DNA of 64,000 bases from the NCBI RefSeq assembly GCF_014699035.1, contig NZ_JACXAA010000001.1, forward strand, positions 868,001 to 932,000. The letters are read 5' to 3'. The position numbers were made by a program, and so were the translations under genes. Below the pieces are notes generated by a model. That model saw only the letters and a program-made list of their open reading frames with translations, did no database searches and was not told the DNA's origin. The DNA comes from Spirosoma validum. Its GTDB lineage: Bacteria > Bacteroidota > Bacteroidia > Cytophagales > Spirosomataceae. Positions 48,219-59,700 of this stretch are shown piece after piece (within the stretch, counting starts at the first letter, position 1; each line of letters opens with the position of its first letter).

Positions 48219-51200
48219 GGTTTACTGCCTTTCGAGACCGCAAAAATCTGTGCATGGTCGTTGTTTTTGGCCAGCACGATAAATTGGCTTCCATTAGCGC
48301 CCTGCACGGGTAGCATCCGTCGAACCTGCCCTCGCACAAAAAAGCCTGTTTGCTCCGGCTTTGTCCCTGTAAATCGCATTTTACCATCCCCCAGCAGCAA
48401 TAATCCGTAGTTGGCATCATAGCGTCCTAACTCTGTCAATACGTCGAAGAAATTGCCCGTCAGAAGAATATCCGTTTTACCATCCCCATTATAATCTCCC
48501 GTAAGAATGGCGTGAATGGGTGACGTTTGGGCTTGAACAGGCAAGGCTGCCATGGTGAAATTGCCTTTGCCGTCATTGATCGCTATTGACGTTTCGGCGG
48601 TCTGCACTGTTTTTACCGTCATTCCCTCACGCTGCTGGGCAGAGAAAATGTCTTCAAAACTTGCTTTCGCGTAGTCAGTGTGCTTGATGTATTTCGTTTT
48701 GATAGAGGGGATACGTTTTTGTAAATCCGGCTTCTGAACCATCACGCATTCACGGGGTTGACCGTCTGTACCAGCTCTGTAACAGGTAATAATCTGTTCG
48801 TATGAGCCATTCCGGTCAAAATCATTGCCATAGAGATGAGCTGGTCCGTTGGCTGAAGCAATCATACGGCTGTTCAAGCCAAGATTACCAAGAACAAAGT
48901 CCAGATCGCCATCCTTGTCCAGATCGGCAGCGTGAATTGTATTCCACCAACCACCCGTATTGGCGAGAGCTTCAGTCTCCACTCGTTCAAAGCCTTTACC
49001 CTGCTTGTTTTTCAGAATCGTAACTGGCATCCAATCGCCTACGAGTACCAGATCGAGATAACTATCTTTATCAACATCGGCCCATACCGCATCGGTCACC
49101 ATGCCAATTTCCTTCGAAAATGGCATTAGTTCTTTGGTCGCTTTCTTGAAATTACCTTTCCCATCATTGACCAGTAACAATTGGTCAGGATTTTGGCCAT
49201 ATTGCCCTGACACCATACGCCCCCCCACGAATAGATCCTGATCACCATCCCGGTCGAAATCAGTGGCTATCACACAGGAATTATTCACCAGACTCCGAGG
49301 TAAGGTTTTATCCCACGTAAAAACTCCTTTTCCATCATTGCGATAGAACCGGTCGGCCAGATACGTCGAATCCTCAAATTCATTACCCCCAGTAGCCACG
49401 TACAAATCCAGATCTTTATCACCGTCGGCATCGAAGAACGTGGCTGCTACGTCTTCTGTGTACATAGCATCGAGCAGAAACGGTTGTTTGTTGAGCGTGA
49501 ACGTACCACTAGTCTGCTGAATATAAAGCGAGCGAGGCATGTTAGCGGCTCCCCCCAGAAACACGTCTTCCAGGCCATCACCGTTCACATCGCCAACAGC
49601 CAGTGCTGGACCTTCGCGCGAAAGCATTTGTTTAAGCAGGCCATCGCGATTGTAGTCGACAAAGTCATTTTCCTTATGTCTGTAATCTAGCTTGGCTGTT
49701 TCTGTTACGTCGGTAAACAGACGTGGGTTAGGGTTAGCCTTAGGAACAAACGTAACGGCTTTGTCGGCGTTCTTATGGTCTAACTGGAGCGTCGTGTTCG
49801 TTTTCGGCTGGCGAATTACTTGCTTTTTATCATCAGGCCAAATAACTACCAGTGAATCAGCCAATGGCTTTTTATCAGCTATATTTCCACCCAGCCCAAA
49901 GACCATCGTCAGATCCACCGATGATTGGAACCCCCGGTTTGGCATCTGCTGTAAATACTGCGTTTCCTTGCCTTGGTACACATATACTTTAGCACCGATA
50001 GCATTCGGATTCTGGCTATACCCACGGAGTTGTACACGTAGAAAGTTTGCCTGCTTTTTCTCAACTGACAGGTTTTTGAAGATCGATACAGGCGAGTCAT
50101 TATTATTCACTACGAGGTCTAAATCACCGTCGTTGTCAAGATCACCATACGCTGACCCATTTGAGAAATTGGGTTCGCCTAAGCCCCACTCAGCGGCTTT
50201 GTTTTCGTATTTCATCCCATTCCCAACATTCCGAAAAGCATAATTTGGCAGTGGGCTAGACCCCATTTTATTCACATACTCTTTGTAATCAAACTTTTTA
50301 GTCCCTTCAATCATGGACTGCAAATCAGGATTATCCGCCAAATAAGCAACATAGTCCTGATCGGTCAGGTCTTTCAGAATTCCATTGGCCACAAACACGT
50401 CTTTCTTACCATCCATGTCCATATCGAACAATAGAGCGCCCCAACTCCAGTCGGTAGCACTGGTACCGGACATCCGGCCAATTTCCGAAAACGTGCCATT
50501 GCCATTGTTGAGGTGCAGCATATTCCGGGAATCCTGGTAATGAAAATCGCGTGATTCTTTGAGTTGTCCAAGCTCATAACTCTCGAAAGACGTAGTGGTC
50601 TTGAGCCGGTAATCATCATCCGGCATCATGTCGGTCACGAAAATATCGAGATTACCATCGTTGTTGACATCAGCAATATCGGCCCCCATCGACGCCAGAC
50701 TGATATGCCCCATCTGGTTCTCAATGTCTTCTTTAAACGTACCGTTCTTCTGATTGATGTAGAGGTAATCGCGCTCGTAGAAATCGTTGGAAATGTAGAT
50801 ATCAAGCCAGTTATCGTTATTAACATCGCCAATAGTAATACCCAGACCAAATCCAATCAGGCTGCCATAAATACCTGCCTTAGCACTGACATCTGTAAAT
50901 TTCTTTCCAGGGCCTTCGTTACGAAAGAGTTTATCTCCTCCCAGTTTGTCACGGGTTTCGCGCACGTTGGCGTAGGCTAAGCGATCCATCGGCGTAAAGC
51001 TGTTATTCAGCAAATACATATCCAGATCGCCATCCCGATCATAATCAAAAAAAGCTGCGTGCGTCGAAAAGCCGCCGTCGTCTAAACCGTATTCCTTCGC
51101 TTTTTCTATGAACGTTGGCACGCCGGGGCCGCTGCCTTGTTTTTGTACACCCTGGTTGATATAGAGTTGATTTCCCCGCGCATCGCGACTTCCTGAATTA

Positions 51201-51598
51201 CAGACATAAATATCCATCAACCCATCGCCGTTGACATCGGCAAAGGTTACGCCCGTTGACCAGAATTTTTTGCTAAGGATACCCGCCTTCTGCGTTACGT
51301 CGTCAAACTTCATTCCGCCCTTATTCAGGTACAGCTTGTTGTTTTCGAAGTTGGATGTTAGAAATAAGTCGGGCAGGCCATCATTGTTAATATCACCGAT
51401 TGCTACGCCCCCGCCGTTATAAAAATTTCGATAATTGAAAATATTAAAATCCTTCCGATCGAGACTTCGGTTTACGAAATCCACACCTGTTTCAGACGCG
51501 GGTAAATTGTCAAACAGTGTATCGGTATTAGTATGATCATTCTTACACGACCATAATCCCCACAAGCCAAGGGCTAACAGGCCAAGTTTTTTATACAT
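48215..51598 (-). CDS. FG-GAP/VCBS repeat and ASPIC/UnbV domain lipoprotein (second in locus)
   Basis: The 1127-residue protein is a paralogue of its neighbours. It has a lipobox (LGLWGLWSC) and the same order: propeller 1 (GDINNDGLPD, ADVNGDGLMD, FDYDRDGDLD, GDVNNDNWLD, ADVNNDGNLD, FDMDMDGKKD, GDLDNDGDLD), ASPIC/UnbV (QLRGYSQNPNAIGAKVYVYQ, QQMPNRGFQSSVDLTMVFGLGG), then propeller 2 (GDVNGDGLED, FDADGDKDLD, TDFDRDGDQD, ADVDKDSYLD, ADLDKDGDLD, GDYNGDGKTD). The last ends QIFAVSKGSKP. The 4-bp overlap with the downstream gene shows translational coupling; the gap to the upstream gene is 59 bp. No enzyme motif is visible. Confidence 0.9.
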   Translation of the reverse strand: MYKKLGLLALGLWGLWSCKNDHTNTDTLFDNLPASETGVDFVNRSLDRKDFNIFNYRNFYNGGGVAIGDINNDGLPDLFLTSNFENNKLYLNKGGMKFDDVTQKAGILSKKFWSTGVTFADVNGDGLMDIYVCNSGSRDARGNQLYINQGVQKQGSGPGVPTFIEKAKEYGLDDGGFSTHAAFFDYDRDGDLDMYLLNNSFTPMDRLAYANVRETRDKLGGDKLFRNEGPGKKFTDVSAKAGIYGSLIGFGLGITIGDVNNDNWLDIYISNDFYERDYLYINQKNGTFKEDIENQMGHISLASMGADIADVNNDGNLDIFVTDMMPDDDYRLKTTTSFESYELGQLKESRDFHYQDSRNMLHLNNGNGTFSEIGRMSGTSATDWSWGALLFDMDMDGKKDVFVANGILKDLTDQDYVAYLADNPDLQSMIEGTKKFDYKEYVNKMGSSPLPNYAFRNVGNGMKYENKAAEWGLGEPNFSNGSAYGDLDNDGDLDLVVNNNDSPVSIFKNLSVEKKQANFLRVQLRGYSQNPNAIGAKVYVYQGKETQYLQQMPNRGFQSSVDLTMVFGLGGNIADKKPLADSLVVIWPDDKKQVIRQPKTNTTLQLDHKNADKAVTFVPKANPNPRLFTDVTETAKLDYRHKENDFVDYNRDGLLKQMLSREGPALAVGDVNGDGLEDVFLGGAANMPRSLYIQQTSGTFTLNKQPFLLDAMYTEDVAATFFDADGDKDLDLYVATGGNEFEDSTYLADRFYRNDGKGVFTWDKTLPRSLVNNSCVIATDFDRDGDQDLFVGGRMVSGQYGQNPDQLLLVNDGKGNFKKATKELMPFSKEIGMVTDAVWADVDKDSYLDLVLVGDWMPVTILKNKQGKGFERVETEALANTGGWWNTIHAADLDKDGDLDFVLGNLGLNSRMIASANGPAHLYGNDFDRNGSYEQIITCYRAGTDGQPRECVMVQKPDLQKRIPSIKTKYIKHTDYAKASFEDIFSAQQREGMTVKTVQTAETSIAINDGKGNFTMAALPVQAQTSPIHAILTGDYNGDGKTDILLTGNFFDVLTELGRYDANYGLLLLGDGKMRFTGTKPEQTGFFVRGQVRRMLPVQGANGSQFIVLAKNNDHAQIFAVSKGSKP

Positions 51599-51657
51599 TT
51601 TACTAAATCAAGCTACGTTATATTGTCACGTTTGTGACGAATTATTGAATCATTTGG

Positions 51658-54600
51658 CTACCGTTTTGCCCCCTGCTGCTTAAACGTTAATGCATTCTGT
51701 CCACTAATACCAATTGCTACGTAAGCACCAACCTTTTTGACATCACGGACATCACCCCGCACGTATAGGCCTGTTTTTGACGATGAGATTTCGTCAAATT
51801 GCCATTTTCCTTTATTGCTCAAAACAAGGCCATGATTTGCATCGACTTTACCGATGCGAAGACGCATTCGGGAATTATTTCCCATCAGAAGCAAATCGGT
51901 TGTGCCATTGTGGTCAAAATCGTCCGCCAGGATACCAAATACAGGCGCGTATTGAGCAGCCAGCGGTAAACTGCGCGGCACAAAGTCACCGTCTTTATTT
52001 TCTAAAACAAGTGTTTGCAGTTCAGTAATCTGTTTGGTTTTAGCCTGGCGAAGTTGCTGTTCATCGAAGCAGTTTTCAATGGTTGCATTGGCGTATGCCT
52101 TATACGTTGTAAAGCGCTTTCGCAATGAAGGTACCTGCTCACAGATTTCGTCACGGGAATAGGCTGGATAAGTCTTACCCTGAACGACGTAACTCATGAA
52201 AAAATCAAGCGTTCCATTCTGATCGAAATCATCATAGGTGAGCGTAGCAGGTTGCTCTTCATTGGCTCTGATCTGGGTATTTAACCCTAAATTCCCTACG
52301 ACTAAATCTTCGTCTCCATCACCATCCAGATCGGCTTTTTCAACTCGGTTCCACCAGCCAGCCAGGTTTTCATAAGCCTTTATATTCGTAGATGACAGTT
52401 TTCCTTCGTGGTTCAACAACACCGTAACTGGCATCCATTCACCTACGATGACGACATCCTGCCAACCGTCCTTATCAATATCCAGCACGGCTGCGTCTGA
52501 GACCATACCCAGCTGCCCCAAAGGCTGTTTTGTAAAATTAGCCTTACCATCATTGATTAATACAAAGCTTTCATCAGCTGCCGGGAATCTGAGCGAGCGA
52601 ATCGACCCGCCCACAAACAAGTCCAGATCACCGTCGCGGTCGATATCTATCGTTTTTACGCAGCTTCCGTTTTCTGTTTCATTGGGCAATGACTTGGGCG
52701 CAAATATTCCTTTGTTATTGAGCCAGAGTTGATCCTGCCGTTTCTCATCTTCCCGAATGCTGTAGCCGCCGTTTACTACGTATAAATCAGGTTGCTTGTC
52801 TCCGTTAAAATCGGCTAAAACAGCATCCATACTTACTTTTCCAGCTAAATCGGATATAGTCTTTGCCTCAAAAGGTCCAGTAGGCATCTGATAAAAAAGC
52901 TGACCCGGTTGTCGTGTGTTTCCACAGATAAACAGATCAGAAAGACCATCACCATTTATGTCGCCGACAGCCATCCGAGGCCCGGCAACCGAGTACTGCA
53001 TTGGCAGCAGAATCTGGCCGTCGAAGTTACTCGTTGAATCCACTTTATGGGTATAATCAATTTCGCTGACTGGCTCAAAAAGCAGTTTATCAACGGTTAC
53101 AGCTTTGGGTGCGTTGCCCACACGAGCTTGACGATAATCGAGCAGAAGACGCTGGTTGGGTTGAACATTATTCAACATCTGCGTTTTACCATCTGGCCAG
53201 CGTACGGTGACCCGAATCGCTTTTGACTCATTCCCTAGGCCAAACAGCAAATCTCCATGACTACATGATTCAAACCCACGGGTTGGGAAGTATTCCTGTA
53301 CCTGCTTCAGACTATCGGTCTCTACCGTCACTTTCGCTCCAACACCGAACATATTGGCTGTCGGTCCTTTTAGCTGAATAGCTAGATAGTCTGTTGACGT
53401 AGTCTCTTGCTGTTTATTTCGATAGATTCGTGCAGGTTCGTTTAAGTTATTTGTAATGATTTCCAAATCACCATCGTTGTCTAAGTCAGCATAAGCGCAG
53501 CCATTCGATATGGTTGGTTCATCAAAGCCCCAGGCGGCTTGCTTATTGGTGAACGTTAGATTATGGTTATTACGAAAAATATAATTTTTCGTTGGTGTTG
53601 ATGGCATTTGCCGTATTTGATCTAATACCGGCAAACTGGTGGCTTCATCAGAAAATTTAATGAAATCATTGTCCGTAAAATCATGCGGAATACCGTTACT
53701 GACAAAAATATCTTTGTAGCCGTCCAGGTCAAAATCAGCTAACACTACCCCCCAGCTCCAATCTGTTCCAGACACACCCGATAATTGGCCAATTTCCGTA
53801 AACTGGCCATTCGGTTGCTGAATCTGAAGCATATTACGCATGTTCTGGTGCCAAAAGCCGTTTTTTAGCTGTGCCTGATATACATTCCAGTTGTCGGGCC
53901 AGGGCAATAATTTCTGCCGGGCGTTGCTTTCTGGCAACATATCAAGCGTCATAATATCGGGTCGGTCGTCATTATTTAAATCAGCGACATCGGCTCCCAT
54001 TGCGGAATACGACGTATGCTCGACACGGTTACGTAGTTCATCCCGAAACGTCCCATTCCGCTGATTCATGTAGCAATAATCATCTTCGACAAAATCATTC
54101 GTTACGTACACATCCGGGTAACCATCATTGTTCAGGTCTGACACCGAAACACCCAAGCCAAACCCCATTGGATTCCCTTTAATACCTGCCTGTTCGGAGA
54201 CGTCAGTAAATCGAATTGTTGAGCTGGAGTCAGGAGTTCGATTGTTTCGAAACAGTTTGTCACCCGCGTTATAGTCGCGTTCGTTTCGCACAATTGCGGC
54301 TTCTTTGCGCTGGTAATTTTTAAGGTTATGGTTGATTAGAAAACAATCAAGGTCACCATCTAAATCATAATCGAAGAAATTTGCCTGTACCGAATACCCC
54401 GCGTCATCAAGCCCGTATTCAGCTGCCCGATCTGTAAACGTGAGGTTATGGTTGTTGATAAACAACTGATTTCGACGTAATGGATCAGATCTTAATCCAG
54501 AATAGCATACGTAAATATCAAGCCAGCCATCGGCATTCACATCAGCTAACGTAACGCCCGTTTTCCAGCCACCACTCCGGCCCGACACACCAGCCTTTAC

Positions 54601-54888
54601 GGTTATATCGTCAAAAGTAAAATTGCCTTTATTGATAAATAATTTATTATCGACCTGATTTCCAGTAAAATATAAATCGACACGACCATCATTATTTAAG
54701 TCACCAGCCGCGACTCCTGCGCCATTGTAGAAATATTCAAACGCCAGTACATTCTCTTGCTCTGTTTCGTGTAACTGGTTAACAAACGTAACACCTGTAG
54801 CTTTTGAATCCGTTTTTTCAAAGAGCGTATCTGTTTTGGTACAGGCAGTCAATGCCAGCAGACTACTTAAAATAAACCACGTTTTCAT
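51658..54888 (-). CDS. FG-GAP/VCBS repeat and ASPIC/UnbV domain lipoprotein (first in locus)
   Basis: With the ATG at 54888 the protein has 1076 residues and a lipobox (LSSLLALTAC). It shows propeller 1 (GDLNNDGRVD, ADVNADGWLD, FDYDLDGDLD, SDLNNDGYPD, ADLNNDDRPD, ADFDLDGYKD, ADLDNDGDLE), ASPIC/UnbV (YLAIQLKGPTANMFGVGAKV, QEYFPTRGFESCSHGDLLFG), and propeller 2 (GDINGDGLSD, ADFNGDKQPD, IDIDRDGDLD, LDIDKDGWQD, ADLDGDGDED, DDFDQNGTLD, DDFDHNGTTD). It is the most distal from the two coupled paralogues in sequence and lies 133 bp after susD, behind a strong hairpin, so it may have its own promoter. Confidence 0.9.
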   Translation of the reverse strand: MKTWFILSSLLALTACTKTDTLFEKTDSKATGVTFVNQLHETEQENVLAFEYFYNGAGVAAGDLNNDGRVDLYFTGNQVDNKLFINKGNFTFDDITVKAGVSGRSGGWKTGVTLADVNADGWLDIYVCYSGLRSDPLRRNQLFINNHNLTFTDRAAEYGLDDAGYSVQANFFDYDLDGDLDCFLINHNLKNYQRKEAAIVRNERDYNAGDKLFRNNRTPDSSSTIRFTDVSEQAGIKGNPMGFGLGVSVSDLNNDGYPDVYVTNDFVEDDYCYMNQRNGTFRDELRNRVEHTSYSAMGADVADLNNDDRPDIMTLDMLPESNARQKLLPWPDNWNVYQAQLKNGFWHQNMRNMLQIQQPNGQFTEIGQLSGVSGTDWSWGVVLADFDLDGYKDIFVSNGIPHDFTDNDFIKFSDEATSLPVLDQIRQMPSTPTKNYIFRNNHNLTFTNKQAAWGFDEPTISNGCAYADLDNDGDLEIITNNLNEPARIYRNKQQETTSTDYLAIQLKGPTANMFGVGAKVTVETDSLKQVQEYFPTRGFESCSHGDLLFGLGNESKAIRVTVRWPDGKTQMLNNVQPNQRLLLDYRQARVGNAPKAVTVDKLLFEPVSEIDYTHKVDSTSNFDGQILLPMQYSVAGPRMAVGDINGDGLSDLFICGNTRQPGQLFYQMPTGPFEAKTISDLAGKVSMDAVLADFNGDKQPDLYVVNGGYSIREDEKRQDQLWLNNKGIFAPKSLPNETENGSCVKTIDIDRDGDLDLFVGGSIRSLRFPAADESFVLINDGKANFTKQPLGQLGMVSDAAVLDIDKDGWQDVVIVGEWMPVTVLLNHEGKLSSTNIKAYENLAGWWNRVEKADLDGDGDEDLVVGNLGLNTQIRANEEQPATLTYDDFDQNGTLDFFMSYVVQGKTYPAYSRDEICEQVPSLRKRFTTYKAYANATIENCFDEQQLRQAKTKQITELQTLVLENKDGDFVPRSLPLAAQYAPVFGILADDFDHNGTTDLLLMGNNSRMRLRIGKVDANHGLVLSNKGKWQFDEISSSKTGLYVRGDVRDVKKVGAYVAIGISGQNALTFKQQGAKR

Positions 54889-54954
54889 TAGTATTATCAA
54901 CGAAAAACAATCACTACAAGTGCTGATTCTAAGTAGGATTACGTATTTTTAATA

Positions 54955-55011
54955 ACTTCTTTAAAAACAAACAGCAGTCCAATCTGGGCTGCTGTTTGTT
55001 TTTAAAGAAGT
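54955..55011 (-). terminator. Terminator/attenuator between susD and the first UnbV gene
   Basis: Arms 54955-54980 and 54986-55011 pair over 26 bp with one G-U-type mismatch around a 5-nt loop. It lies 11 bp after the susD stop. Without a pure T-run it may attenuate rather than fully stop transcription, which would lower the UnbV:SusCD ratio. Confidence 0.85.
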
Positions 55012-55021
55012 CTACAAGAAT

Positions 55022-56593
55022 TTAGTAGCCAGCGTTCTGTTTCAGATTCGGGTTACTGTCCACACCCTGTTGTGGGATGGGAAACAATACAGCCGTAGCA
55101 GGCGATTTGTTCGGGCGCTGATCAACAGGATCAAGGAACGTACCAAAGCGAATCTGGTCGTTCCGACGCCAGCCTTCCCAATACAGTTCATGGCCGCGTT
55201 CGGCTAGTAATGTCGTAAGATCAACAGTTGACGCAGCCGAAACACCACGAGTTGCACGCAGATTATTTACAATCTGGGCAGCTGTTTGACCTGATGCGTC
55301 GGTACCTCCACGTAGTATTGCTTCGGCTTTCATTAGTAGGACGTCGGCATACCGCAGAAAAACGTAGTCATTAGCTGGATTGTCCACTGCACCTGGCTGA
55401 GGTAGGTATTTAATAACACGAATACCTTTGTTCTCCAGGGCATAAGCAATGTTTACGTCAGGAGTAAACTGAAGCGGTTTACCACTGCGATCCAACACTT
55501 GGGTAGCCGTTGTAGAGCCAGGTTTAACTACGTACTGTTGACCTACAAGGAAACCAGCGTTTAATCCGGTTGGTGACGTCAAGTCTGCTATCGTACCACC
55601 CCGTCGTTCATCTTTAGCATCAAAGCTATTGTAGAAATCAGCCAGAGTTGTAAAACCATTCCAGGCATTTACGTACTGATTGTAGTGGAGTGTCATGTAA
55701 TAACGATTCCGTACGTTCCCAGGCTGGCTCGCAGCTGTGTTAACAATCGTAAAGATCAGTTCTTTCGACCGCGTATCATTTTCCCAGTGGAAATTGTCGA
55801 AATATTTACCCGCTGCCGTTAACGCAAACTTACCTGTGTTAATAACAGCGTTGCTAAAGTAGATAGACGAGTCCATATCTGCTTTAGCAAATGTGAACGG
55901 TCCTGCTGGGCTTCCTGGGTCTTGATTGTAAACGGCCCGGTTCAGATACATCTTCGCTAGCATAGTAGCCGCAGCTTCTTTCGTAGCTACGTTTGGAGCG
56001 CCTGCTGCTAGGTTATTATAAGCGTAACGCAAATCGCTGATAACATAATTCGATGCGTCTTTGCGGCTGAACACTTTTGGATTGGCATCAGCATCGTCTG
56101 TTACTAAGCGAAAAGGTACCTGCCCAAACATATCCACTAAGTAGAACATATAGAACGCTCGAAGAAAGCTAGCTTCTGCTTTCTGTTGCGTAGTGGCTGT
56201 TGCTACTGAGATGGTCTGAGTTGCCCGGAAAATACCACTATTTAGGTCATTCCAGGTACCAATGATCAATGGATGGGACGGATCCCAAGTATGCTGGTGC
56301 ATTTTTCTCCACTGCCCAAAGTCATCCCAGTCTGTACCTCGTGTCGGACCCATCATTTCATCGGATGGGTGTTCTTCCATTGCATAGGTGTTTCCCTGGT
56401 TAGTAGCAATCGTATTTAACTGAGAATATACGCCTTGCAATGAACTAACGGGATCGAGTGGAACGGCACTTGACGATGCACTGGTTGCCGATAATTTACC
56501 ATAAACGGTATCATCGAGATCAGAGCAACCGGCCATACCAAGCAGCATTGCTATGCCGAGTACACCAATTATCTGGTATTTTGAGAAATTCAT
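55022..56593 (-). CDS. SusD/RagB family nutrient-binding outer membrane lipoprotein
   Basis: The 523-residue protein has a lipoprotein signal (GIAMLLGMAGC). SusD/RagB features include an N-terminal TPR-rich part (SFLRAFYMFYLVDMFGQVPF, LAKMYLNRAVYN) and the closing pattern LAERGHELYWEGWRRNDQIRFGTFL followed by NPNLKQNAGY. SusD proteins form the lid on SusC and bind the substrate at the surface. It lies 108 bp downstream of susC in the same direction and forms a pair with it. No polysaccharide-active enzyme is encoded next to it, so the ligand is unlikely to be a simple glycan of the classic type. Confidence 0.95.
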   Translation of the reverse strand: MNFSKYQIIGVLGIAMLLGMAGCSDLDDTVYGKLSATSASSSAVPLDPVSSLQGVYSQLNTIATNQGNTYAMEEHPSDEMMGPTRGTDWDDFGQWRKMHQHTWDPSHPLIIGTWNDLNSGIFRATQTISVATATTQQKAEASFLRAFYMFYLVDMFGQVPFRLVTDDADANPKVFSRKDASNYVISDLRYAYNNLAAGAPNVATKEAAATMLAKMYLNRAVYNQDPGSPAGPFTFAKADMDSSIYFSNAVINTGKFALTAAGKYFDNFHWENDTRSKELIFTIVNTAASQPGNVRNRYYMTLHYNQYVNAWNGFTTLADFYNSFDAKDERRGGTIADLTSPTGLNAGFLVGQQYVVKPGSTTATQVLDRSGKPLQFTPDVNIAYALENKGIRVIKYLPQPGAVDNPANDYVFLRYADVLLMKAEAILRGGTDASGQTAAQIVNNLRATRGVSAASTVDLTTLLAERGHELYWEGWRRNDQIRFGTFLDPVDQRPNKSPATAVLFPIPQQGVDSNPNLKQNAGY

Positions 56594-56701
56594 TTGAATA
56601 AAGATGTTAAGTGAACCACTAAATTGTTGTTTACATTTTGCCTTTAGCTAAATAGCTAAAATAGGTATATAGCTATACGAAATATAAACGTTCTTGGTTG
56701 C

Positions 56702-59700
56702 TTAGAAACCAACATTTAATCCTAGCGTGAATGTTCTTGGCGTAGGATAAGGTGTATAATCAATACCCAGCGACGGAATATTATTATACGTCTTCACCGT
56801 ATTAACATCGGGATTAAGACCAGTATAGCCGGTAAGGAGCAATAGGTTTTGACCACTTACGGAAACAGAAAGCGATTTAGCAAATCCACCCTGTGGCAAC
56901 TCGAACCGATAGCCAACCGACGCGTTTGTCAACCGAATGTAATCACTCTTTTCTAAGAATCGCGTTGAAACTGAGCCGGAATTTAAGCCACTTTCTGGGC
57001 TATTCAGTGCCTCGTATGTCACGTTCTTACCGCTTTTCAGAGGGGCTTTCAGGAAGAGAGCATTGTTCGTGTTATTATAGATATAACCTCCAAACTGACC
57101 ATTGAAGAACAGACTGGCATTGAATTTGCCAAACGTGAAGTTGTTCGTTAAACCCAGCCGAATCTTTGGCAGTGGACTACCCTGAAAAGACGAAGCTCCG
57201 CCGTTTGCATAAGTACCTAGGCCTTCTGTATCATATCCCGTGAAGGTTGGCATGTAGAAGGTAAAAATTGGGTAACCACTAGTAATAACCTGTGCGTAAG
57301 CCCCTGATAAGCCCTGCCCACTGATTGTACCGGTCGGAACCGTCGTGCCCAAATCTTTTACCGTGTTGTTTAGGAAGGTCATGTTGTAGAGCACCTCCCA
57401 TCCAAACTTCTTCTGTTGAACTGCCTGAAAATTCAATGATAGTTCAACCCCCCGGTTAATAATTTCTCCGGGTAAGTTAACCCATCTATACTGCACTGGA
57501 GCAGGTTGTGCGTAGAATACCTGGAACAGCGTATTGGTAGACGATTTGTGGAAATAATCAACCGAACCGCCTAACCGGCCCTTCAAAATAGTGAAGTCAA
57601 TACCGGCACCGACTGTCGTATTTTGCTCCCATTTCAAATTGGGATTGGGGTTGTTCTGTTGCGTTGTAGAACCATCGGCGTTAATGTTAAAAATAATTTT
57701 TGAGGCACCACCCGCAAAATCCTGATTACCCGTAACACCGTAGTTAACGCGTAGTTTCAGATCGTCAAAAATATTTTTGGGGATAAATGCTTCTTCTGAC
57801 AGACGCCAGGCGGCTGCTAATGAAGGGAAATATCCATATTTATTGTTTACCCCGAAACGCGACGAACCATCTACCCGCAACGTACCAGTAAGGATATATT
57901 TTTCATTGATGTTGTAGATCGCGCGGCCAAAATACGATTGTAGATCATTACGACCGTTGTCAGATCCTCCACCATACGATGTTCGGTTATTCGCATTAGC
58001 AGACCCGATTGCATCAATATAGCTAATTTGACTCTCATCGAATGGGAAATTAGCAGCAGCCAGGTAATTGCCCTGATTCTGGAAAACCTGGTATGAAAAA
58101 CCAACCAATGCTTCTAAATTACCAATACCAACCTTTTTGTTGTAGTTGGCAGTATACTCGATCAGTTGAGAACTGCGGTAGCGATTCTGAATGTAGGCAA
58201 GTCCTCCAAGTTTTGTGTTAGCATCCTGAGGAATACTAACCGTAACCAGGTTTGGGATAAGGGCAAACGTGAAGCCACTATTATTCAATCGAGAATCCAG
58301 AGCTGTCCGTCGAACTGCCGTTGAATTATCAATACCAAAATTTGCTTTTACAGATAGGCCATCAAGTATCTTCCAGGTAACGCTGGCGTTGGCCAGTGTC
58401 CGGTTTGTCTGTCCCTTATCGTTATCATATGCCAGAATAGCGGCTACGTTACGGTAATCACCGCCGGGCTGATAAAAAGTACCATCTGCATTATAAACAG
58501 GGTAAGTCGGGTTAGCCTGAAGCGCAGCGCCAATTAAGCTCCCTTGCGCACCAGCATTGTCACCATTCAACACGTACGTATCCGTTACACCTGAGGTAGT
58601 AGCATTTAGATCAATAACTACTTTATCATTGAACAATTCATGCGACGCATTTACCCGACCAGTCAGACGTTTCTGACCTGAGTTTTTGATGATACCTTCC
58701 TGATCTTGGTAACCTAGCGAAAAAAAGTAACGTGTATTTTCATTACCCCCTCCAAAACCGAGGTTATACGTCTGTGTAATGCCTGTTCGTAGGATTTGAT
58801 CCTGCCAGTTTGTATTAGCTCCTTTATTCACTACGCTTGCATCACCACCCGCAGCGGTAACACCAGTCAAAAAATCTGATGCAGTCAATAAGTTATACCG
58901 CTTTAAAGGGGTTGCCACACTACCTGATGCCGAAAAAGTCAAACTTTGCTGACCTGCTTTACCTTTACGAGTCGTAATCAAAACAACGCCGTTAGCACCG
59001 CGCGAGCCATAAATAGCAGCTGCCGATGCGTCCTTCAATACGGAGATGTTTTCAATATCAGCCGGGTTTAAAAAAGAAAGCGGGTTACGAGCTGACGTAG
59101 TACCACCCCCAAAATCAGGGTTGCCATCACTGGTACTACCTCCATCAAGAGGAACACCGTCAATAACAAATAAAGGATTGTTACCACCACGCAATGAAGA
59201 TGTACCCCGAATCTGCACGTTGATACCAGCACCCGGCTCTCCGCTCGACGGTGTAATCTGAACGCCCGCTACACGCCCTTGCAACATTTGCTCCGGCGAC
59301 GAGATGACCCCTTTGTTGAAGTCTTTAGTTCCTAAAGACGATACAGATCCAGTAGCATCTTTTACTCGCTGCGTGCCATAACCAACGACTACTACTTCCT
59401 GTAAAGCTTTGGTGTCGTCGACTAACTGTACATCTACCGTTGCGCGATTACCCACTGGTACTTCCTGCGTTGCATAGCCAATAAAACTCATTACCAGCGT
59501 AGCGCCATCAGGTACATTAGCTATTGTATACGCACCGTTAGCATCCGTATTCGTCCCACGTTGTGTACCTTTAACCTGAACACTTACTCCTGGTAAGCCA
59601 AAACCCGTTGGGTCAGTTACTTTCCCCGTCACGGTACGTCCTTGCGCCCATGCTACTGAATTGCCCAGTAGCAGTACCATAGCCAGTATAGACAGAAAGC

